Assembly: GCF_002812045.1 (NCBI RefSeq)
Contig: NZ_NPEG01000001.1
Coordinates: 496,001-560,000, forward strand
DNA length: 64,000 nucleotides
Source: Leptospira haakeii
GTDB taxonomy: Bacteria > Spirochaetota > Leptospiria > Leptospirales > Leptospiraceae
Reading direction: 5' to 3'
Shown: in pieces, positions 27,541 through 38,957 of the stretch
Layout: each line of letters starts with the position of its first letter
Numbering within the stretch: position 1 is the first letter of the stretch
The notes under the pieces: model-generated
Seen by the model: only the letters and a program-made list of their open reading frames with translations
What the model was told of the DNA's origin: nothing
Database searches by the model: none
Position numbers and translations under genes: made by a program

Positions 27541-27719
27541 AATATCAATCCCGAGTTTAAAAACAGATCCAGGACCACACGAATTATTCTTAAATTTTAG
27601 GACCTTCTCCAAATCTAAAAATAAAAAAAACGAATCGATTGAATACTTAAAAAGAAAAAGAAACCATGGTCGGGTCTAATTTCTCAGGACTTTGTCCCCC
27701 AGAATAATAAGGACGATAT

Positions 27720-28829
27720 ATGCCCTTCCAATTTTTAACAAATAGAGTCGTAAGACCAAATAGAACCTCCGGGATCCTAACTTCAGTTCTGTTCTCATCT
27801 TTGTTCTTCCTATCGAGCGGAAACGGATTCGCTGCCCCGAAAACCGACGGCTTTAAATTTCCCCAAGACCATTTTTTCCATAAAGGATACAGAGTAGAAT
27901 GGTGTTATTTTATCGGTATCTTGGATACGGAAGAAGGTAAAGAATTGGGGTATGAGTTAAGCTTCTTCCGAGCTTACCTTGGACCAAAAGTTGCGTTATA
28001 TCCTGTTCACTTTGCAATCTCTGATCTGGAAGATGAAAAACATAAGATCTCTCAAACAATCGAAAGAGAATTAGGTGGGGTCGCCGGGCAAGATAAGAGC
28101 AACTTATGGAGCGGAGACTACCGTATGGAAGTTACTGGCCCTGCAGACTTCCGGATCTCTGCTTTTCCAAGAACAGACTCTGGCTTCGGTTTAGAACTGG
28201 AGCTAAGCACCAAACAAAAAAATATTCTTATCCATGGCAAAAACGGGAAGTCTCTCAAGAGCAGAAAGAATCCCAAATTTTTCTCTTATTATTATAGCAT
28301 CCCTCGTTTGGAGACTAAGGGCTCTCTTTATTTAGAAGGGAAAGAGTATCATGTCAAATCGGGCACAAGCTGGATGGATCATGAGTGGAGTAGTCCGGAA
28401 GGAACCGAGGCTGCATTCGACCTTTCTTCCAAGGATATTTCCTGGGATTGGATCTGTATACAAATGGAAGACGGCTCCGATATCATGGCATTCAATTTTA
28501 AGAACAAAGCCGGAGATGTGGAAACTTTCGGGACTTACCGTTCTCCCGACGGAAAGGTAATCTCTTTAGAAAATGAAAACGATCTGAAATTTGTTCCTGA
28601 AGATAAAACCTGGAAAAGTGACCAAACAGGAAATACCTATAAATTACGATGGAAATTAATTTCCGAAAGATTTAATTTGAATATCTCGCCCAAATTCGAA
28701 GAGCAAGAATTCGACGCAAGATCTAGCACTGGACTAATTTATTGGGAAGGTGCGATTAAAGTCGGCGGAGAAGTCGAAGGAAAATCCGTAAAAGGAAAAG
28801 GTTATCTGGAACTAAAACCTTTCCGTTAA
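27720..28829 (+). CDS. CrtC/AttH-like (lipocalin-type hydratase family) secreted protein
   Basis: This 369-residue protein has a signal peptide (cleavage near GFAAPK) and the two-domain lipocalin-like fold of the CrtC/AttH family. Visible signatures are FPQDHFFHKGYRVEWCYFIG near residue 45, YELSFFRAYL near 83, and GTSWMDHEWSS near 215, with aromatic and acidic residues thought to line the pocket. CrtC itself hydrates carotenoids; AttH-type members have unknown substrates. No carotenoid genes lie nearby, so CrtC activity should not be assumed. AAGGACGATAT precedes the ATG. Confidence 0.8.
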   Translation: MPFQFLTNRVVRPNRTSGILTSVLFSSLFFLSSGNGFAAPKTDGFKFPQDHFFHKGYRVEWCYFIGILDTEEGKELGYELSFFRAYLGPKVALYPVHFAISDLEDEKHKISQTIERELGGVAGQDKSNLWSGDYRMEVTGPADFRISAFPRTDSGFGLELELSTKQKNILIHGKNGKSLKSRKNPKFFSYYYSIPRLETKGSLYLEGKEYHVKSGTSWMDHEWSSPEGTEAAFDLSSKDISWDWICIQMEDGSDIMAFNFKNKAGDVETFGTYRSPDGKVISLENENDLKFVPEDKTWKSDQTGNTYKLRWKLISERFNLNISPKFEEQEFDARSSTGLIYWEGAIKVGGEVEGKSVKGKGYLELKPFR

Positions 28830-28883
28830 TTGCCGATTTAGGCCTGAGAAAAAACCTTTATCCCTTGCAAACGGTTTGGAAAA

Positions 28884-28911
28884 TTGTTCGATGTCCGAAG
28901 CGGGTTATGAT
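28884..28911 (+). promoter_or_regulatory. Possible promoter of the peptide ABC transporter operon
   Basis: TTGTTC (28884-28889) and TATGAT (28906-28911) are separated by 16 bases and lie 22 bases before the permease start. They are a fair match to the vegetative consensus; this is by eye only. Confidence 0.35.
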
Positions 28912-28932
28912 TTTTAGCGGACTTTAATCAGA

Positions 28933-29946
28933 ATGAGAAATTATTTTTTAAAAAGGATCTTTCTGATCATTCCTACAATCCTCGGAATCACTTTCCTAGT
29001 ATTTATTTTATCTCACCTGGCCCCAGGTGGGCCCTTGGAAAGGGAGATCGCAAAATTAAGAGGATACGGCAACGAGGATGGGGCAAGATCTTCTTTGATC
29101 AACAACGAAGAGATAGAGATCCTAAAACAAAAACTACGTTTGGATAAACCCCTCCCAGTCGCTTATCTATACTGGTTATGGGATGTTGCTAGTTTAGATC
29201 TGGGAGAATCTAGATTACATTCTCGCCCCGTAAACGAACTCATTTTCGAAAAGATACCGGTCTCCCTTACATTCGGACTTTCCGGATTTTTACTTTCTTA
29301 TCTAATTTGTATCCCATTAGGAATTCGTAAAGCAATCCAAAGTGGGCAGGCATTCGATAGTGGAACAAGTATCATCATTCTGATTGCTTACTCGATTCCT
29401 GTATTCGCACTTTCTATGTTGCTATTATATTTGTTTTCTTCTGGCGAAGTATTTTCGGTATTTCCTCTAGGTCATGAATATTCTGATAACTACGACGACC
29501 TGGATTTTTTCGAAAAGATCATAGATAGAGCCGAGCATATGTTCTTGCCGGTGCTTTGTTACGTTTCCGGATCTTTTGCGATGCTTACTCTTTTAATGAA
29601 AAATTCTTTATTAGATCAGATCTCTAAGGAGTATGTTAGAACTGCGATCTCCAAAGGTTTATCTTTTAAAGATGCGATTTATAAACACGCTTTTAGGAAC
29701 AGTCTGATTCCGATAGCGACCGGTTTTGGTTCTAATCTTAGTTTGGTCTTAGCAGGATCTTTAATCATTGAGTTGGTATTCAGTATCGATGGGATCGGAC
29801 TGCTTGGTTTCCAAGCAGTTACTGAAAGAGATACAAACCTGATGATGGGATTATTATTGGTCCAAAGTTTTCTTTCACTGATCGGAAATATTCTCTCAGA
29901 TCTTTGTTATGTTATCATCGACCCTAGGATCAATTTCGAAGCATGA
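28933..29946 (+). CDS. yejB: Peptide ABC transporter permease, YejB-like
   Basis: This 337-residue inner-membrane permease has six helices. The order [35 protein letters not shown] and the end DPRINFE match YejB more closely than OppB, as I recall the Escherichia coli protein. The EAA loop is at about residues 232-250 ([14 protein letters not shown]). It should import peptides, perhaps cell-wall or antimicrobial ones. The stop overlaps the next start by four bases (ATGA). No solute-binding protein gene lies in the operon. Confidence 0.88.
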   Translation: MRNYFLKRIFLIIPTILGITFLVFILSHLAPGGPLEREIAKLRGYGNEDGARSSLINNEEIEILKQKLRLDKPLPVAYLYWLWDVASLDLGESRLHSRPVNELIFEKIPVSLTFGLSGFLLSYLICIPLGIRKAIQSGQAFDSGTSIIILIAYSIPVFALSMLLLYLFSSGEVFSVFPLGHEYSDNYDDLDFFEKIIDRAEHMFLPVLCYVSGSFAMLTLLMKNSLLDQISKEYVRTAISKGLSFKDAIYKHAFRNSLIPIATGFGSNLSLVLAGSLIIELVFSIDGIGLLGFQAVTERDTNLMMGLLLVQSFLSLIGNILSDLCYVIIDPRINFEA

Positions 29947-30983
29947 ACTCTTTAGCCAAAAGAAGATTCGAAAAATTTAGATCCAATACAAAAGCTTGGA
30001 TCTCTCTTTGGATCTTAGGGACTTCTTATATTATTTCTCTATTTGCACCTATACTTGCAAATAATCAACCCTGGATCGTTTCTTATGATGATTCTTGGAA
30101 ATTCCCTATCTTCTTCCGCTATACTGATAAGGATTTCGGCGGGTCCGAATATTCTCCTATAAATTATAAAAAATTGAAATTGAGAGAAGATTTCGAAGAT
30201 GACGATGATAACTGGATTTTATTTCCTCCGGTTCCATACGGATACAACGAAGACAATTTAGAAACAATCGACGATAACGAAAATCCTCCTTCTTCTCCGA
30301 GCCTAAAACATTGGCTTGGAACTGATGATAGGGGAAGAGATGTATTCACTCGGATCTTTTACGCGTATAGAAATTCTATGAGTTTCGGACTCATATTAGT
30401 AATTATAGAATTCCTTTTTGGAACTATTATAGGTGGGATCCAAGGATATTACGGAAAGAGGACTGATATTATCCTACAAAGGATTATTGAAATTTTATCC
30501 GCCATTCCTTTCTTATATTTGATACTGATCATGGGTTCCTTTTTTGGCAGAGGGTTTATTGTATTGGGGATCACTTACTCCACATTAAGTTGGATAGGGA
30601 TCAGCATGTATATGAGGGGAGAATTTTATAGATCTAAGGCTCTCACTTATGTAGATGCAGCAAAAGCGTTAGGCGCTAGCTCTTGGAGTATTATGAAAAA
30701 TCATATTCTCCCGAATGCGATTACCCCGCTTGTAACCTTCTTACCTTTTGCACTCATTAGCTCGATCTCCATTCTAAGCGCTCTCGACTTTTTAGGTTAC
30801 GGAATTCCAGCACCAAATCCTTCTTGGGGAGAAATGATCAGCCAAGGAAGAGATAATCTAAGGGCTTGGTGGTTGATTGCTTTTCCTTCTCTGTCTTTGG
30901 CTGCGACCATTCTTCTTTCTTCTTTTATAGGAGAAGGGATACGTGATTCTTTTGATTCTAAGGAGAAGGTAACGTACGAATGA
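29943..30983 (+). CDS. yejE: Peptide ABC transporter permease, YejE-like
   Basis: This 346-residue permease has one N-terminal helix, an unusually long periplasmic segment of about 90 residues with [11 protein letters not shown] and DFGGSEYSP (seen in YejE), then the OppC-type core with [16 protein letters not shown] near residue 120 and the EAA loop [17 protein letters not shown]. An Asp-rich patch ([10 protein letters not shown]) sits in the loop. It pairs with the upstream YejB-like permease and overlaps the next gene by four bases, indicating one transcript with coupled translation. Confidence 0.88.
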   Translation: MNSLAKRRFEKFRSNTKAWISLWILGTSYIISLFAPILANNQPWIVSYDDSWKFPIFFRYTDKDFGGSEYSPINYKKLKLREDFEDDDDNWILFPPVPYGYNEDNLETIDDNENPPSSPSLKHWLGTDDRGRDVFTRIFYAYRNSMSFGLILVIIEFLFGTIIGGIQGYYGKRTDIILQRIIEILSAIPFLYLILIMGSFFGRGFIVLGITYSTLSWIGISMYMRGEFYRSKALTYVDAAKALGASSWSIMKNHILPNAITPLVTFLPFALISSISILSALDFLGYGIPAPNPSWGEMISQGRDNLRAWWLIAFPSLSLAATILLSSFIGEGIRDSFDSKEKVTYE

Positions 30984-31972
30984 ATTCGGAAGCCATCCTC
31001 CAAGTGTCCAACTTAAATCTAGAACTTTCAAAAGAAGGAAGGTTCGTGCCATTATTGGAAGATATAAATTTCGAGATCCGTAAAGGAGAAGTTCTTGCTC
31101 TTGTAGGAGAATCAGGTTGTGGAAAATCAGTATGCTCCGCCGCGATCACAAAATTACTTCCTCATGAATCTTTTAGATACTCGAATGGAAAGGCACTATT
31201 CGAAGGAACAGACCTTCTTCAAACCGACTCTGAAACTTTAAGGAAGATCAGAGGAAAAAAAATCTCATACGTATTCCAGGAACCCTTCTCCGCCTTGAAT
31301 CCCTTAAGTAAAATAAAAGACCAAATGACGGAAGGATTTTTAGAACATGGGCTCGGGACCCGTAAAGAAGCAGAAGATAAGGCCGAATATCTTCTTGGAG
31401 CAGTAGGAATTACCGACATAAAATTAAGGATGAATTGTTATCCTCATCAGTTGAGTGGTGGAATCTTACAAAGGGTCGGGATAGGGATGGCATTGATGTG
31501 TGATCCTGAACTTTTAATCGCAGACGAGCCTACCTCCGCTTTGGATGTTACAGTCCAGGCCCAATTGGTGGAACTCCTACTAAGGCTCAAAGAAAAGATG
31601 AACTTATCCGTATTATTCATCTCTCATGATTTTGGTTTGGTCAGTCATATAGCAGATCGTATCTGCGTACTGTATGCAGGGCGAATTGCCGAACTTGGAA
31701 CCGTAGACCAAGTATTGGATGAACCGAATCATCCTTATACAAAAGATCTTCTGGATTCTTTACCTTCTCATTTTTCTCAGACCGGTATTTTTAAACCGAT
31801 AGAAGGAAGACTACCTTCTCCAGGAAATTACCCTAAAGGTTGTCATTATTCGGACAGATGTGATTTTGTATTTTCTCACTGTAATACGGTGAAACCTATA
31901 TTAAAAAATACGAATGAGTCTGGGCATCTATCTGCCTGCTTCTTAAATGAGAAGAAGGAGCTTGCTGGATGA
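30980..31972 (+). CDS. Peptide ABC transporter ATP-binding protein (OppD-like)
   Basis: This 330-residue ATPase has Walker A GESGCGKS near residue 42, signature [11 protein letters not shown] near 155, Walker [13 protein letters not shown] and switch ISHDFG. The C-terminal cysteine-containing extension ([15 protein letters not shown]) is typical of Opp/Dpp ATPases and can bind an iron-sulfur cluster. In YejF the two ATPase halves are fused; here they are separate genes. It overlaps both neighbours by four bases. Confidence 0.93.
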   Translation: MNSEAILQVSNLNLELSKEGRFVPLLEDINFEIRKGEVLALVGESGCGKSVCSAAITKLLPHESFRYSNGKALFEGTDLLQTDSETLRKIRGKKISYVFQEPFSALNPLSKIKDQMTEGFLEHGLGTRKEAEDKAEYLLGAVGITDIKLRMNCYPHQLSGGILQRVGIGMALMCDPELLIADEPTSALDVTVQAQLVELLLRLKEKMNLSVLFISHDFGLVSHIADRICVLYAGRIAELGTVDQVLDEPNHPYTKDLLDSLPSHFSQTGIFKPIEGRLPSPGNYPKGCHYSDRCDFVFSHCNTVKPILKNTNESGHLSACFLNEKKELAG

Positions 31973-32931
31973 AACTTTTAGAGATTAAAGATCTGAATGT
32001 AAGCTACGGAAAAGAAGGCTTTTTTGGCGTTAGAAAATCAGTAATCAAAGCCGTAGAAAATGTAAATTTAGAAATGGAAGAAGGAGAAACCTTTAGCCTA
32101 GTTGGAGAATCCGGATGCGGAAAATCCACGTTAGGCAGGGCCATACTCAGACTTCTTAAATCGGATTCAGGTTCTATATTTTTCAAAGGAAAAGAGATCT
32201 TAAACCTAAAAGAAAAAGAGTTTTTGCCTCTCAGGAAACAGATCCAGATCGTATTTCAAGATCCATACTCTTCCTTAAACCCTAGAAGAAATATTAAAGA
32301 TATCTTAACGGAAGGATTGTTTATCCATGCAAATTATACCGATGAGCAAGCGGAGAAGGAAGCTGCCGATATTTTAGAAAAAGTAGGACTGTCCCCAGAA
32401 ATTCTAAACAGATATCCTCATGAGTTTTCCGGAGGACAAAGACAAAGGATCGCAATCGCAAGAGCGCTTATCCTAAAGCCCGAATTTATACTTTTTGACG
32501 AAGCAGTTTCCGCTTTAGATGTATCTAATCAGGCTCAGGTACTTCTTCTATTACAAAAATTGAAAACTGATTTCGGACTTTCTTATTTATTCATCTCTCA
32601 TGATTTGGGAATCGTAAAATCTATCTCCGATAAGATCGCTGTCATGTATTTAGGGAAAATCGTAGAGTTCGGTACTAAATCCCAGATTGCAGAAAAACCT
32701 TCTCATCCGTATACAAAGGCTTTATTCGGAGCAATATTCGAAGTAGAAAATCGAAAAATCCGAAAAACCCCTCTACAAGGAGAGGTGCCAAGTATATTAA
32801 AAAAACCGAAAGGTTGTCATTTCCATACTCGTTGTCCTATCGCTAAAGAGATTTGTTCCGAAAAAACTCCAGAATGGAAAGATCTGGGCGAAGGCCACAA
32901 GTCCTATTGCCATTTTCCGGACGGAAAATAA
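31969..32931 (+). CDS. Peptide ABC transporter ATP-binding protein (OppF-like)
   Basis: This second ATPase of the transporter has 320 residues. It has Walker [12 protein letters not shown], signature [15 protein letters not shown], Walker [13 protein letters not shown] and ISHDLG, and the C-terminal GCHFHTRC cysteine motif. It forms a heterodimer with the preceding OppD-like subunit. The transporter lacks a binding protein in this window, so one must be encoded elsewhere or the substrate is presented differently. The AsmA-like gene starts one base after its stop. Confidence 0.93.
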   Translation: MKLLEIKDLNVSYGKEGFFGVRKSVIKAVENVNLEMEEGETFSLVGESGCGKSTLGRAILRLLKSDSGSIFFKGKEILNLKEKEFLPLRKQIQIVFQDPYSSLNPRRNIKDILTEGLFIHANYTDEQAEKEAADILEKVGLSPEILNRYPHEFSGGQRQRIAIARALILKPEFILFDEAVSALDVSNQAQVLLLLQKLKTDFGLSYLFISHDLGIVKSISDKIAVMYLGKIVEFGTKSQIAEKPSHPYTKALFGAIFEVENRKIRKTPLQGEVPSILKKPKGCHFHTRCPIAKEICSEKTPEWKDLGEGHKSYCHFPDGK

Positions 32932-32932
32932 A

Positions 32933-34993
32933 ATGCGCTCATGGGATGTGCTCAATCGGTATTTAGAAGAGAACAAGATCCGCTACATCTCTATTCTCGG
33001 GTTCTTCGTATTATTATTCGTACTGATCGTTTATATCCCTTTCGTTCAAAAGAAAGATGTATATAAAGAATTTATATTAGATCGTCTCAGAAGTTCGACT
33101 GATTTAGATATCAGGGTTGCGGATTCGGATCTATACCTTCTTCCTTTTCCAGGTATCGAACTAAATCAAATTGAGATCCGAAAAGACAATGTTCTCATTG
33201 CAGTCAGCGATAAAGTAGATATAGATATTTCTTGGTTTGGTCTCATCAAAAGAATGATAGAGATACGAGATATTTCCATTAACGGAGGATCCCTTCATCT
33301 GGAGAGAAGAAAGGATGGATCTTTCGATATAGTAGAATATTTAAATGGAAAGAAGAAGGATATAGAAAAGAAGAGCAACGTAAAAGAACTTCTAGATGAT
33401 GTAAACTCTCGGATCGGGTTTTCTACCGAGGACTTTTTTGCAGTCAGTTTAAAGAATATCGAAATAGATAATTTCACATTAGTATATAACGAACAAAATC
33501 ACGATAAAAAATACGTAGTATATTTTAAAAAGTCTCAGGTCTCCGTTTCTTTTTACGGAAAGGATGTAGATCTATTATTTCAAGGAAGAATAGACGATCA
33601 ACCTATAGATCTGGAAATGACAGGCGGCCTGCAAAGTTTTCCAGTGGATTGGGAAAAATTACAATTCAGTGCAGTTCTAAAGACGGAAGAACTTTCTCTT
33701 TCATTGCTCAGAGAAATATTTAATATTTTTCCTGCAAGCGACTTCTCCAAAACGAAAATTTCAGGGAGAACTGAAGTCATAAAGGAAGAAGGTACAATCT
33801 TCAAATTCAAGGTCCGAAACCAAATTAAGGATCTTGCATATAAAGGAGGATTACCTTTCGGAAATATCAGACTGAATGTAGACTTCGATCTGGACCTGAT
33901 CAATAAAAAGGTCGCCTTTCCTTTTATAGAAGCTATCTGGGAAGGGGTGGCAAAAGCGACCGCAAAGGGAAGTGTAAACTGGAAGAACAGAAGTTTAGGC
34001 CAGTTCGATATCAAAGCGGATTATGGAGACTATCATAATCTTTTAAAGTTAGGAAAACTATTCAAAGTAAGAGAAGATCTTTTCGATCCGAATTCTCCTC
34101 CAGGTATCTTCTATTTTACCGGAGAATTGAATAATATTTTCGCGTTCAAACATAGATTCGCTCATATCAAAATGGAAGCGAAGTATGTAGATCCACTTCT
34201 TTCTATTCCGAATTTCCATGCATATATCTATAACGGAGAAATATTAGGAAAAGCTAAAATATATCCTGATATTCCTAAGATAGAAGTGGAAGGAGATGCA
34301 CATAGACTCCAAGTAGATAAGGTCCTTCTCCCTTATGTATCCGAAAAAATTATGGAAGGTGAACTTTCCAGTTGGTTCTCTTTCGAAACACAGATCCGAA
34401 ATCATTCTAGGGATTCTGTTACGGAACTTTTCGCAAACATGAAAGGGATCGGAAATATCACGATTAAAAATGGAGAGTTAGTAGGTTACGCAAACTTCAT
34501 GGTCCCGGTCTTGAATACGGTTGGTAAAATTATCACATTCAAAGGAGTGGATGGGAGACAGTTAAAATTCGAGGCCCTTAGATCCGATGTTAAAGTTGGA
34601 GGGAATGAGATGTATTTCCCTAACATGAAACTGGAAATTGAGAACAGTGGAATGGATGTGGATGGAAAAGGGACCGTGGGTTTTGACCAAAAGATAGATA
34701 TGAGATTACATCTTCGCCTTGGTGGAAAGTATATCGGCAAAGGTTTGCAGATCCCAATTATCTATGCAGGAACCTTCGGGAAAAGTATACCTTATGTAGA
34801 TCCTATATGGCTTGGAAGTGTATATACGGGTATGACTTTATTAGGGCCTTATCTTATTCCTTTAGGCGGACCTTACGCAGGTGGAGTCGCAGGGTCCGTG
34901 ATCGGAGAATATGTCCGAGACCTTTGGGATGGTGTTACCGGCCTATTCGGCGGAAGTAGTTCCGAGTCTGATAAAAAACAAAAAGAGAAATAA
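32933..34993 (+). CDS. AsmA-family inner-membrane protein
   Basis: This 686-residue protein has one N-terminal membrane helix (about 17-38, SILGFFVLLFVLIVYIPF) and a long periplasmic part of repeating beta strands. The AsmA/TamB-type pattern is seen in LRSSTDLDIRVADSDLYLLP near residue 55 and again in the C-terminal region with GDVKVGGN-like and GKGTVGFDQKIDM motifs (about 560-600). Such proteins are now thought to bridge lipids between membranes. It ends the ABC transporter string and probably shares its transcript. Its stop abuts the stop of the convergent sulfatase gene. Confidence 0.82.
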   Translation: MRSWDVLNRYLEENKIRYISILGFFVLLFVLIVYIPFVQKKDVYKEFILDRLRSSTDLDIRVADSDLYLLPFPGIELNQIEIRKDNVLIAVSDKVDIDISWFGLIKRMIEIRDISINGGSLHLERRKDGSFDIVEYLNGKKKDIEKKSNVKELLDDVNSRIGFSTEDFFAVSLKNIEIDNFTLVYNEQNHDKKYVVYFKKSQVSVSFYGKDVDLLFQGRIDDQPIDLEMTGGLQSFPVDWEKLQFSAVLKTEELSLSLLREIFNIFPASDFSKTKISGRTEVIKEEGTIFKFKVRNQIKDLAYKGGLPFGNIRLNVDFDLDLINKKVAFPFIEAIWEGVAKATAKGSVNWKNRSLGQFDIKADYGDYHNLLKLGKLFKVREDLFDPNSPPGIFYFTGELNNIFAFKHRFAHIKMEAKYVDPLLSIPNFHAYIYNGEILGKAKIYPDIPKIEVEGDAHRLQVDKVLLPYVSEKIMEGELSSWFSFETQIRNHSRDSVTELFANMKGIGNITIKNGELVGYANFMVPVLNTVGKIITFKGVDGRQLKFEALRSDVKVGGNEMYFPNMKLEIENSGMDVDGKGTVGFDQKIDMRLHLRLGGKYIGKGLQIPIIYAGTFGKSIPYVDPIWLGSVYTGMTLLGPYLIPLGGPYAGGVAGSVIGEYVRDLWDGVTGLFGGSSSESDKKQKEK

Positions 34994-36964
34994 TTAATAC
35001 TCTTTTCTTTCCAACTCTTCCTTAGTTGGAAATACTAAATTCTGATTCATCAATTCATGGCTAAGATTCAAGAATGCTCTCGCCTTATTAAAATGAGAAT
35101 CACAGATCTTCGGTTGAGTGTCGCAAAGACTTACTTCTTCTCTTTGACCTTTTGCAGAATATTTCAAATTACGATTTCCGTCCACGAAGTGGATATAGAA
35201 TAGATTCGACTCTATCCAACCGATTAAATTTCCATAAGCAAAATATGCAGACTCCGTCTTTTTAGGGGCAAGCAGATTCCTTCCCATAGCGGAAAAGTAT
35301 GCTTCTTTACCTACAAGGCCCAAAATAGTAGGGATCACATCTAATTGAGAGGCGTCTTTATCATCTATTGCAGGCAAAATTTTTCCCGGAGAATATATCA
35401 AAAACGGAATATTTCTATCTTCGTAGTAATCCAAATAACGATGGTGAGTATGATCTGCTACAAATACAAAGATCGTATTATCAAAGTACTTGGATTTTTC
35501 CGCTCGATCCATAAAATCCTTAAGAGCCCAATCCGCATAATGATACACATTTAGATATTCAAAATCTCTCTCATCTTCCGTAAAGATCCTGAATTTAGGA
35601 TCTGGAGCGCGGTACGGATAATGTGTAGATAATGTAAGAGAAACTCCCAAGAAAGGTTTTTTAGATTCGGAAATTTTTTCGTGAAGTACCTGAAGTACGT
35701 CTGCATCATCATAACCCCAGGCTCCGATCTTGAATCGATTCAACTTAGCGATCTCTTTTTCACCCAGAACGGAATCAAATCCCCAATGAGGCATTAAAGT
35801 TGCTTTATTATCAAAACTTAAATCTCCACCGGTTACGAAAAATGTATCATATCCTAAACCTTTAAAAATATTCCCTATTCCGGAAAAATTTCCTAGTACT
35901 TGGTGAGTTCTAACAACCGTTAGTCCAGGTCTATCCGGCAATCCGGTAAGAATAGACATCATACCATTAGTAGTTCTTCCACCTGAGGCAAAAAACCTGG
36001 TATAAAATCTTCCTTTTCTTAAAAGTTTATTAAAGTTGGGAGTGAGTTCTTTTCCGAAAACTTTTCCATCGCTTATCGGATCTATAAATTTTCCGGTCCA
36101 GTTTTCCAGAAGGATTAAAACTATATTAGGAGGTTTTCCGTTATTAGTTTGTTTCTGTTTTCTTAATAAGGGATATTTTTTTCCGATAAAATCAGCGCCT
36201 TCATAAGAGATCTCCTCTCTAACGATACGAACTGATTCTTTTGTTTCTAACTTTAGGTAATTCGGAATGGATTGGCTTTTCAAATCCATGATAGAAGTGA
36301 ATACACCATTTAATGCAATATTATTCACAAAAGAATGTCCCGAAACAATCGCATTACTAGCTCTTAAAGGAGTTTCCTGAACTCCTCCTCGGATCGCAAA
36401 GACAACAATCACTAAAACAACAAAGGAAATAATAGAGTCTCTTTTCCATGACTCAGGTTCGTGTTTGTATGGATTAAATTTTAAGAAAAGATATGTGGAT
36501 AAAGGTAAGAATACCAAAACTAAAAGAGAAGCGACCACCGCTAAGAAAGGATTCTGTTCAAAGGCGGACTTTAAGATCACACCCATGTCTTTTCCTATAA
36601 ATACGAATCCTTCGTAACCTATATGTTTGTTCGCATTTTCGAAATAAACTATATCGGCGATCAAATGTGAAAGCATCCAAACGCTGATCAAGATAGGAAA
36701 GTAACCCCAGAAAAAATTGAAAAACTTAAACCGATTTATATATGGAAGGCAAGAAAGAAAAGCGAATGGTCCTAAGATCATTCCGATCACAGAGATATCG
36801 AACCTAAGTCCTACCAAGATCGCCCATAAAACATCCTTGGTTTCTGCACCTTCTAATCTATAGGAATACACCCAAAGAAAAGCTGCTTTATAAAGAATTA
36901 GAATGAGAACAAAGTAGATGGCATATCCGCCGATCAATTTAAGATTGCTTGGTAAACGTTTCAT
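34994..36964 (-). CDS. LtaS-like phosphoglycerol transferase / sulfatase-fold membrane protein
   Basis: This protein has 656 residues from the ATG at 36964, which has GGA upstream; a TTG three codons earlier is less likely. Five membrane helices (to about residue 200) precede a periplasmic sulfatase-fold domain. NIVLILLENWTGKF near residue 275, the nucleophile region SGGRTTNGMMSILTGLP near 320, LTLSTHYPYR near 435 and FVADHTHHRYLDYYED near 490 match lipoteichoic acid synthase relatives. In a diderm it more likely modifies osmoregulated glycans, lipid A or another envelope glycan. It is the second sulfatase-fold protein in the window, only distantly similar to the first. Confidence 0.85.
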   Translation of the reverse strand: MKRLPSNLKLIGGYAIYFVLILILYKAAFLWVYSYRLEGAETKDVLWAILVGLRFDISVIGMILGPFAFLSCLPYINRFKFFNFFWGYFPILISVWMLSHLIADIVYFENANKHIGYEGFVFIGKDMGVILKSAFEQNPFLAVVASLLVLVFLPLSTYLFLKFNPYKHEPESWKRDSIISFVVLVIVVFAIRGGVQETPLRASNAIVSGHSFVNNIALNGVFTSIMDLKSQSIPNYLKLETKESVRIVREEISYEGADFIGKKYPLLRKQKQTNNGKPPNIVLILLENWTGKFIDPISDGKVFGKELTPNFNKLLRKGRFYTRFFASGGRTTNGMMSILTGLPDRPGLTVVRTHQVLGNFSGIGNIFKGLGYDTFFVTGGDLSFDNKATLMPHWGFDSVLGEKEIAKLNRFKIGAWGYDDADVLQVLHEKISESKKPFLGVSLTLSTHYPYRAPDPKFRIFTEDERDFEYLNVYHYADWALKDFMDRAEKSKYFDNTIFVFVADHTHHRYLDYYEDRNIPFLIYSPGKILPAIDDKDASQLDVIPTILGLVGKEAYFSAMGRNLLAPKKTESAYFAYGNLIGWIESNLFYIHFVDGNRNLKYSAKGQREEVSLCDTQPKICDSHFNKARAFLNLSHELMNQNLVFPTKEELERKEY

Positions 36965-37046
36965 CTTTTCCAATTGATTAGAATTTTAGAGAGCCTGTCG
37001 GGCAAGACAAAAAAGAGATATACCGGCTACCAACCAAAGTCTGATT

Positions 37047-38957
37047 TTAGTCCAGATCTAAACCTTCCAATCTTAGAACTTCCAAAGCATTGCTGGACTG
37101 GACAATTCCCGATCTAATCTTATAATCGAAAGTCATTTTACCGTTCTCAATTTCTTCTCTAAAATGAAATAAAGAAAGTTCAGGTAAATCCGCTAATTCC
37201 AAATCATGGGTTGTAATAATTCCGAACACACCATACTGTCTTAACTTTTTTAAGATCCCTTTACAGGCGATTGTCCTTTCTCTTGAATTCGTACCTTTTA
37301 GGATTTCATCTAACAGTACTAATCTACCCTTTTGCGAATTTTTAATATCTTGTAATATTCTTCCTAAACGTCTGACTTCCGCATAAAAGAAAGAGATCCC
37401 TTCCTCCACGGAGTCTTCATTTCGGATACTGGAATGGACGTCTAAGATAGGAGTTATAAATTCAGAAGCAGGTACAGGCCCCCCTGCCATTGCAAATATT
37501 CCCGAAATTCCTAATGCTCTCAGATAAGTGGTTTTTCCGGACATATTCGATCCGGTTAAAAGAAGAAGTTTCCCTGGTTGCATAGGCTCCAGATCGTTCG
37601 CCACTCTTTTCTCCGCGGGTATTAACGGATGTATCAAATTTTTTGCATGGATAGTTGCATTTGATTTTTCTAATATAGGAAAAGTAAATTCTGGTTCTAT
37701 CCAGCTCAAGTTCGCAAGTGGAAGTAAAGAATCCAGCTCGGCAAGATCCGACATGGATGCCTTTAGAGAAGCACCATCTTTATTCCACCAAGAAGTATAC
37801 CTTCTCCAAATCCAAAGATCGAAGAAAAACAAAATATTCAATAATGCATGAGCTAGAGGAGATTGGGTATAAGCAGCTAGATTGGAAATTTTAAGAAATT
37901 GTTTCCAAGAGTTTTTGAGTTCCTTCTTATTCCAATTGGAAAGAAAGACTTCTCCTTTTGTTCCCGAAAGATTAGAAGAACGAATATAGAGTAGAAGTTT
38001 TCCTAATTCCTCCAATGTTTCCGAATCTTCTGCGATTGGTTGTAACATCTTTAAGGATCTATTTCTATAAGATCCGAAAAAAGCGGAGTGAAGAATAAAG
38101 ATCCCGAATCCCCAGGTCTGCCCGAATAGGAAACTTCCTAATACTAAAAGCCAAACAAGAGCGATCCAAACTGGAAATAAAACTCTAAGCACACCTGAAA
38201 CTTTTCCAAAAGAAGATTTCCAAAAATCATTCGGCTCTTCTTCAAATAGATTAAATGGAAAATCTATCTTATTTTTTTCGGAACGTTCGGGTTGGAAATT
38301 ACCGATCTTAGGAATATAAGAAGGAAGTTTTTCATCTTCTCCTTCTCTTCTTGCCGGAAAAGAAGCTTCGTATAATCTAAATTGTCTGAGTAGCTTTTGG
38401 AATACTTTCGCTTTTTTAGAAAGACCCATGACTGCGGTTTGTCTCGCTACTACTTTTGCTTCTTCAGGAGTTTCTAAAAAATATTCTAAAAATCTGGAAG
38501 TTCCTTTTTGGATAACAGTGGTGTCTATTCTGGAAAAGATACCCTTCTCCCCCAAAAAATCCAAATCTTTGGTCCAAGGAGGAAGCCCCGCCTCTAATAC
38601 AAGATTTTTATAATATTCTCTTTTGGACTTTGGATAATGTTTTCCATCCAATTGGATCCTTGAAATCTGAGCCGTCAAAAAATCGGACCAGACATGTAAC
38701 CTTCTGATCTTTTCCCTTCTCTTTTGGTACGCAGACAATAAATGATAGAAAACAGCCAAGATGACAATCGAAGGCAGATAATATAGATCAGAAACAGTTC
38801 GAAGAAGATAAACTCCAACGATCCATCCGATAAAAAATAAAAAGGAAAGTATTCTGAAAGTGGATAATAAAGAAAGAGTGGATTCTTCCTTTTGGATGAT
38901 CCTGTTTAAGCGGGAAATTTCGGATCCAAGTCGACGGACCCTGTTTAGGGCGTTCAT
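37047..38957 (-). CDS. Membrane-associated MutS-like ATPase
   Basis: The C-terminal 200 residues of this 636-residue protein are a MutS-type ATPase: Walker [19 protein letters not shown] near residue 470, Walker [13 protein letters not shown] near 550, then [11 protein letters not shown]. The N-terminal half has a helical region with two or three membrane segments ([15 protein letters not shown] and [19 protein letters not shown]) and lacks the mismatch-recognition domain. It is therefore unlikely to repair mismatches. Such membrane MutS relatives occur in several phyla, with no settled function. It overlaps the upstream small gene by four bases (ATGA). Confidence 0.85.
   Translation of the reverse strand: MNALNRVRRLGSEISRLNRIIQKEESTLSLLSTFRILSFLFFIGWIVGVYLLRTVSDLYYLPSIVILAVFYHLLSAYQKRREKIRRLHVWSDFLTAQISRIQLDGKHYPKSKREYYKNLVLEAGLPPWTKDLDFLGEKGIFSRIDTTVIQKGTSRFLEYFLETPEEAKVVARQTAVMGLSKKAKVFQKLLRQFRLYEASFPARREGEDEKLPSYIPKIGNFQPERSEKNKIDFPFNLFEEEPNDFWKSSFGKVSGVLRVLFPVWIALVWLLVLGSFLFGQTWGFGIFILHSAFFGSYRNRSLKMLQPIAEDSETLEELGKLLLYIRSSNLSGTKGEVFLSNWNKKELKNSWKQFLKISNLAAYTQSPLAHALLNILFFFDLWIWRRYTSWWNKDGASLKASMSDLAELDSLLPLANLSWIEPEFTFPILEKSNATIHAKNLIHPLIPAEKRVANDLEPMQPGKLLLLTGSNMSGKTTYLRALGISGIFAMAGGPVPASEFITPILDVHSSIRNEDSVEEGISFFYAEVRRLGRILQDIKNSQKGRLVLLDEILKGTNSRERTIACKGILKKLRQYGVFGIITTHDLELADLPELSLFHFREEIENGKMTFDYKIRSGIVQSSNALEVLRLEGLDLD

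Noticed and set aside
33598..34014. 138-residue minus-strand frame
   Set aside because: Antisense to the AsmA-like gene with biased shadow composition and no supporting signals.
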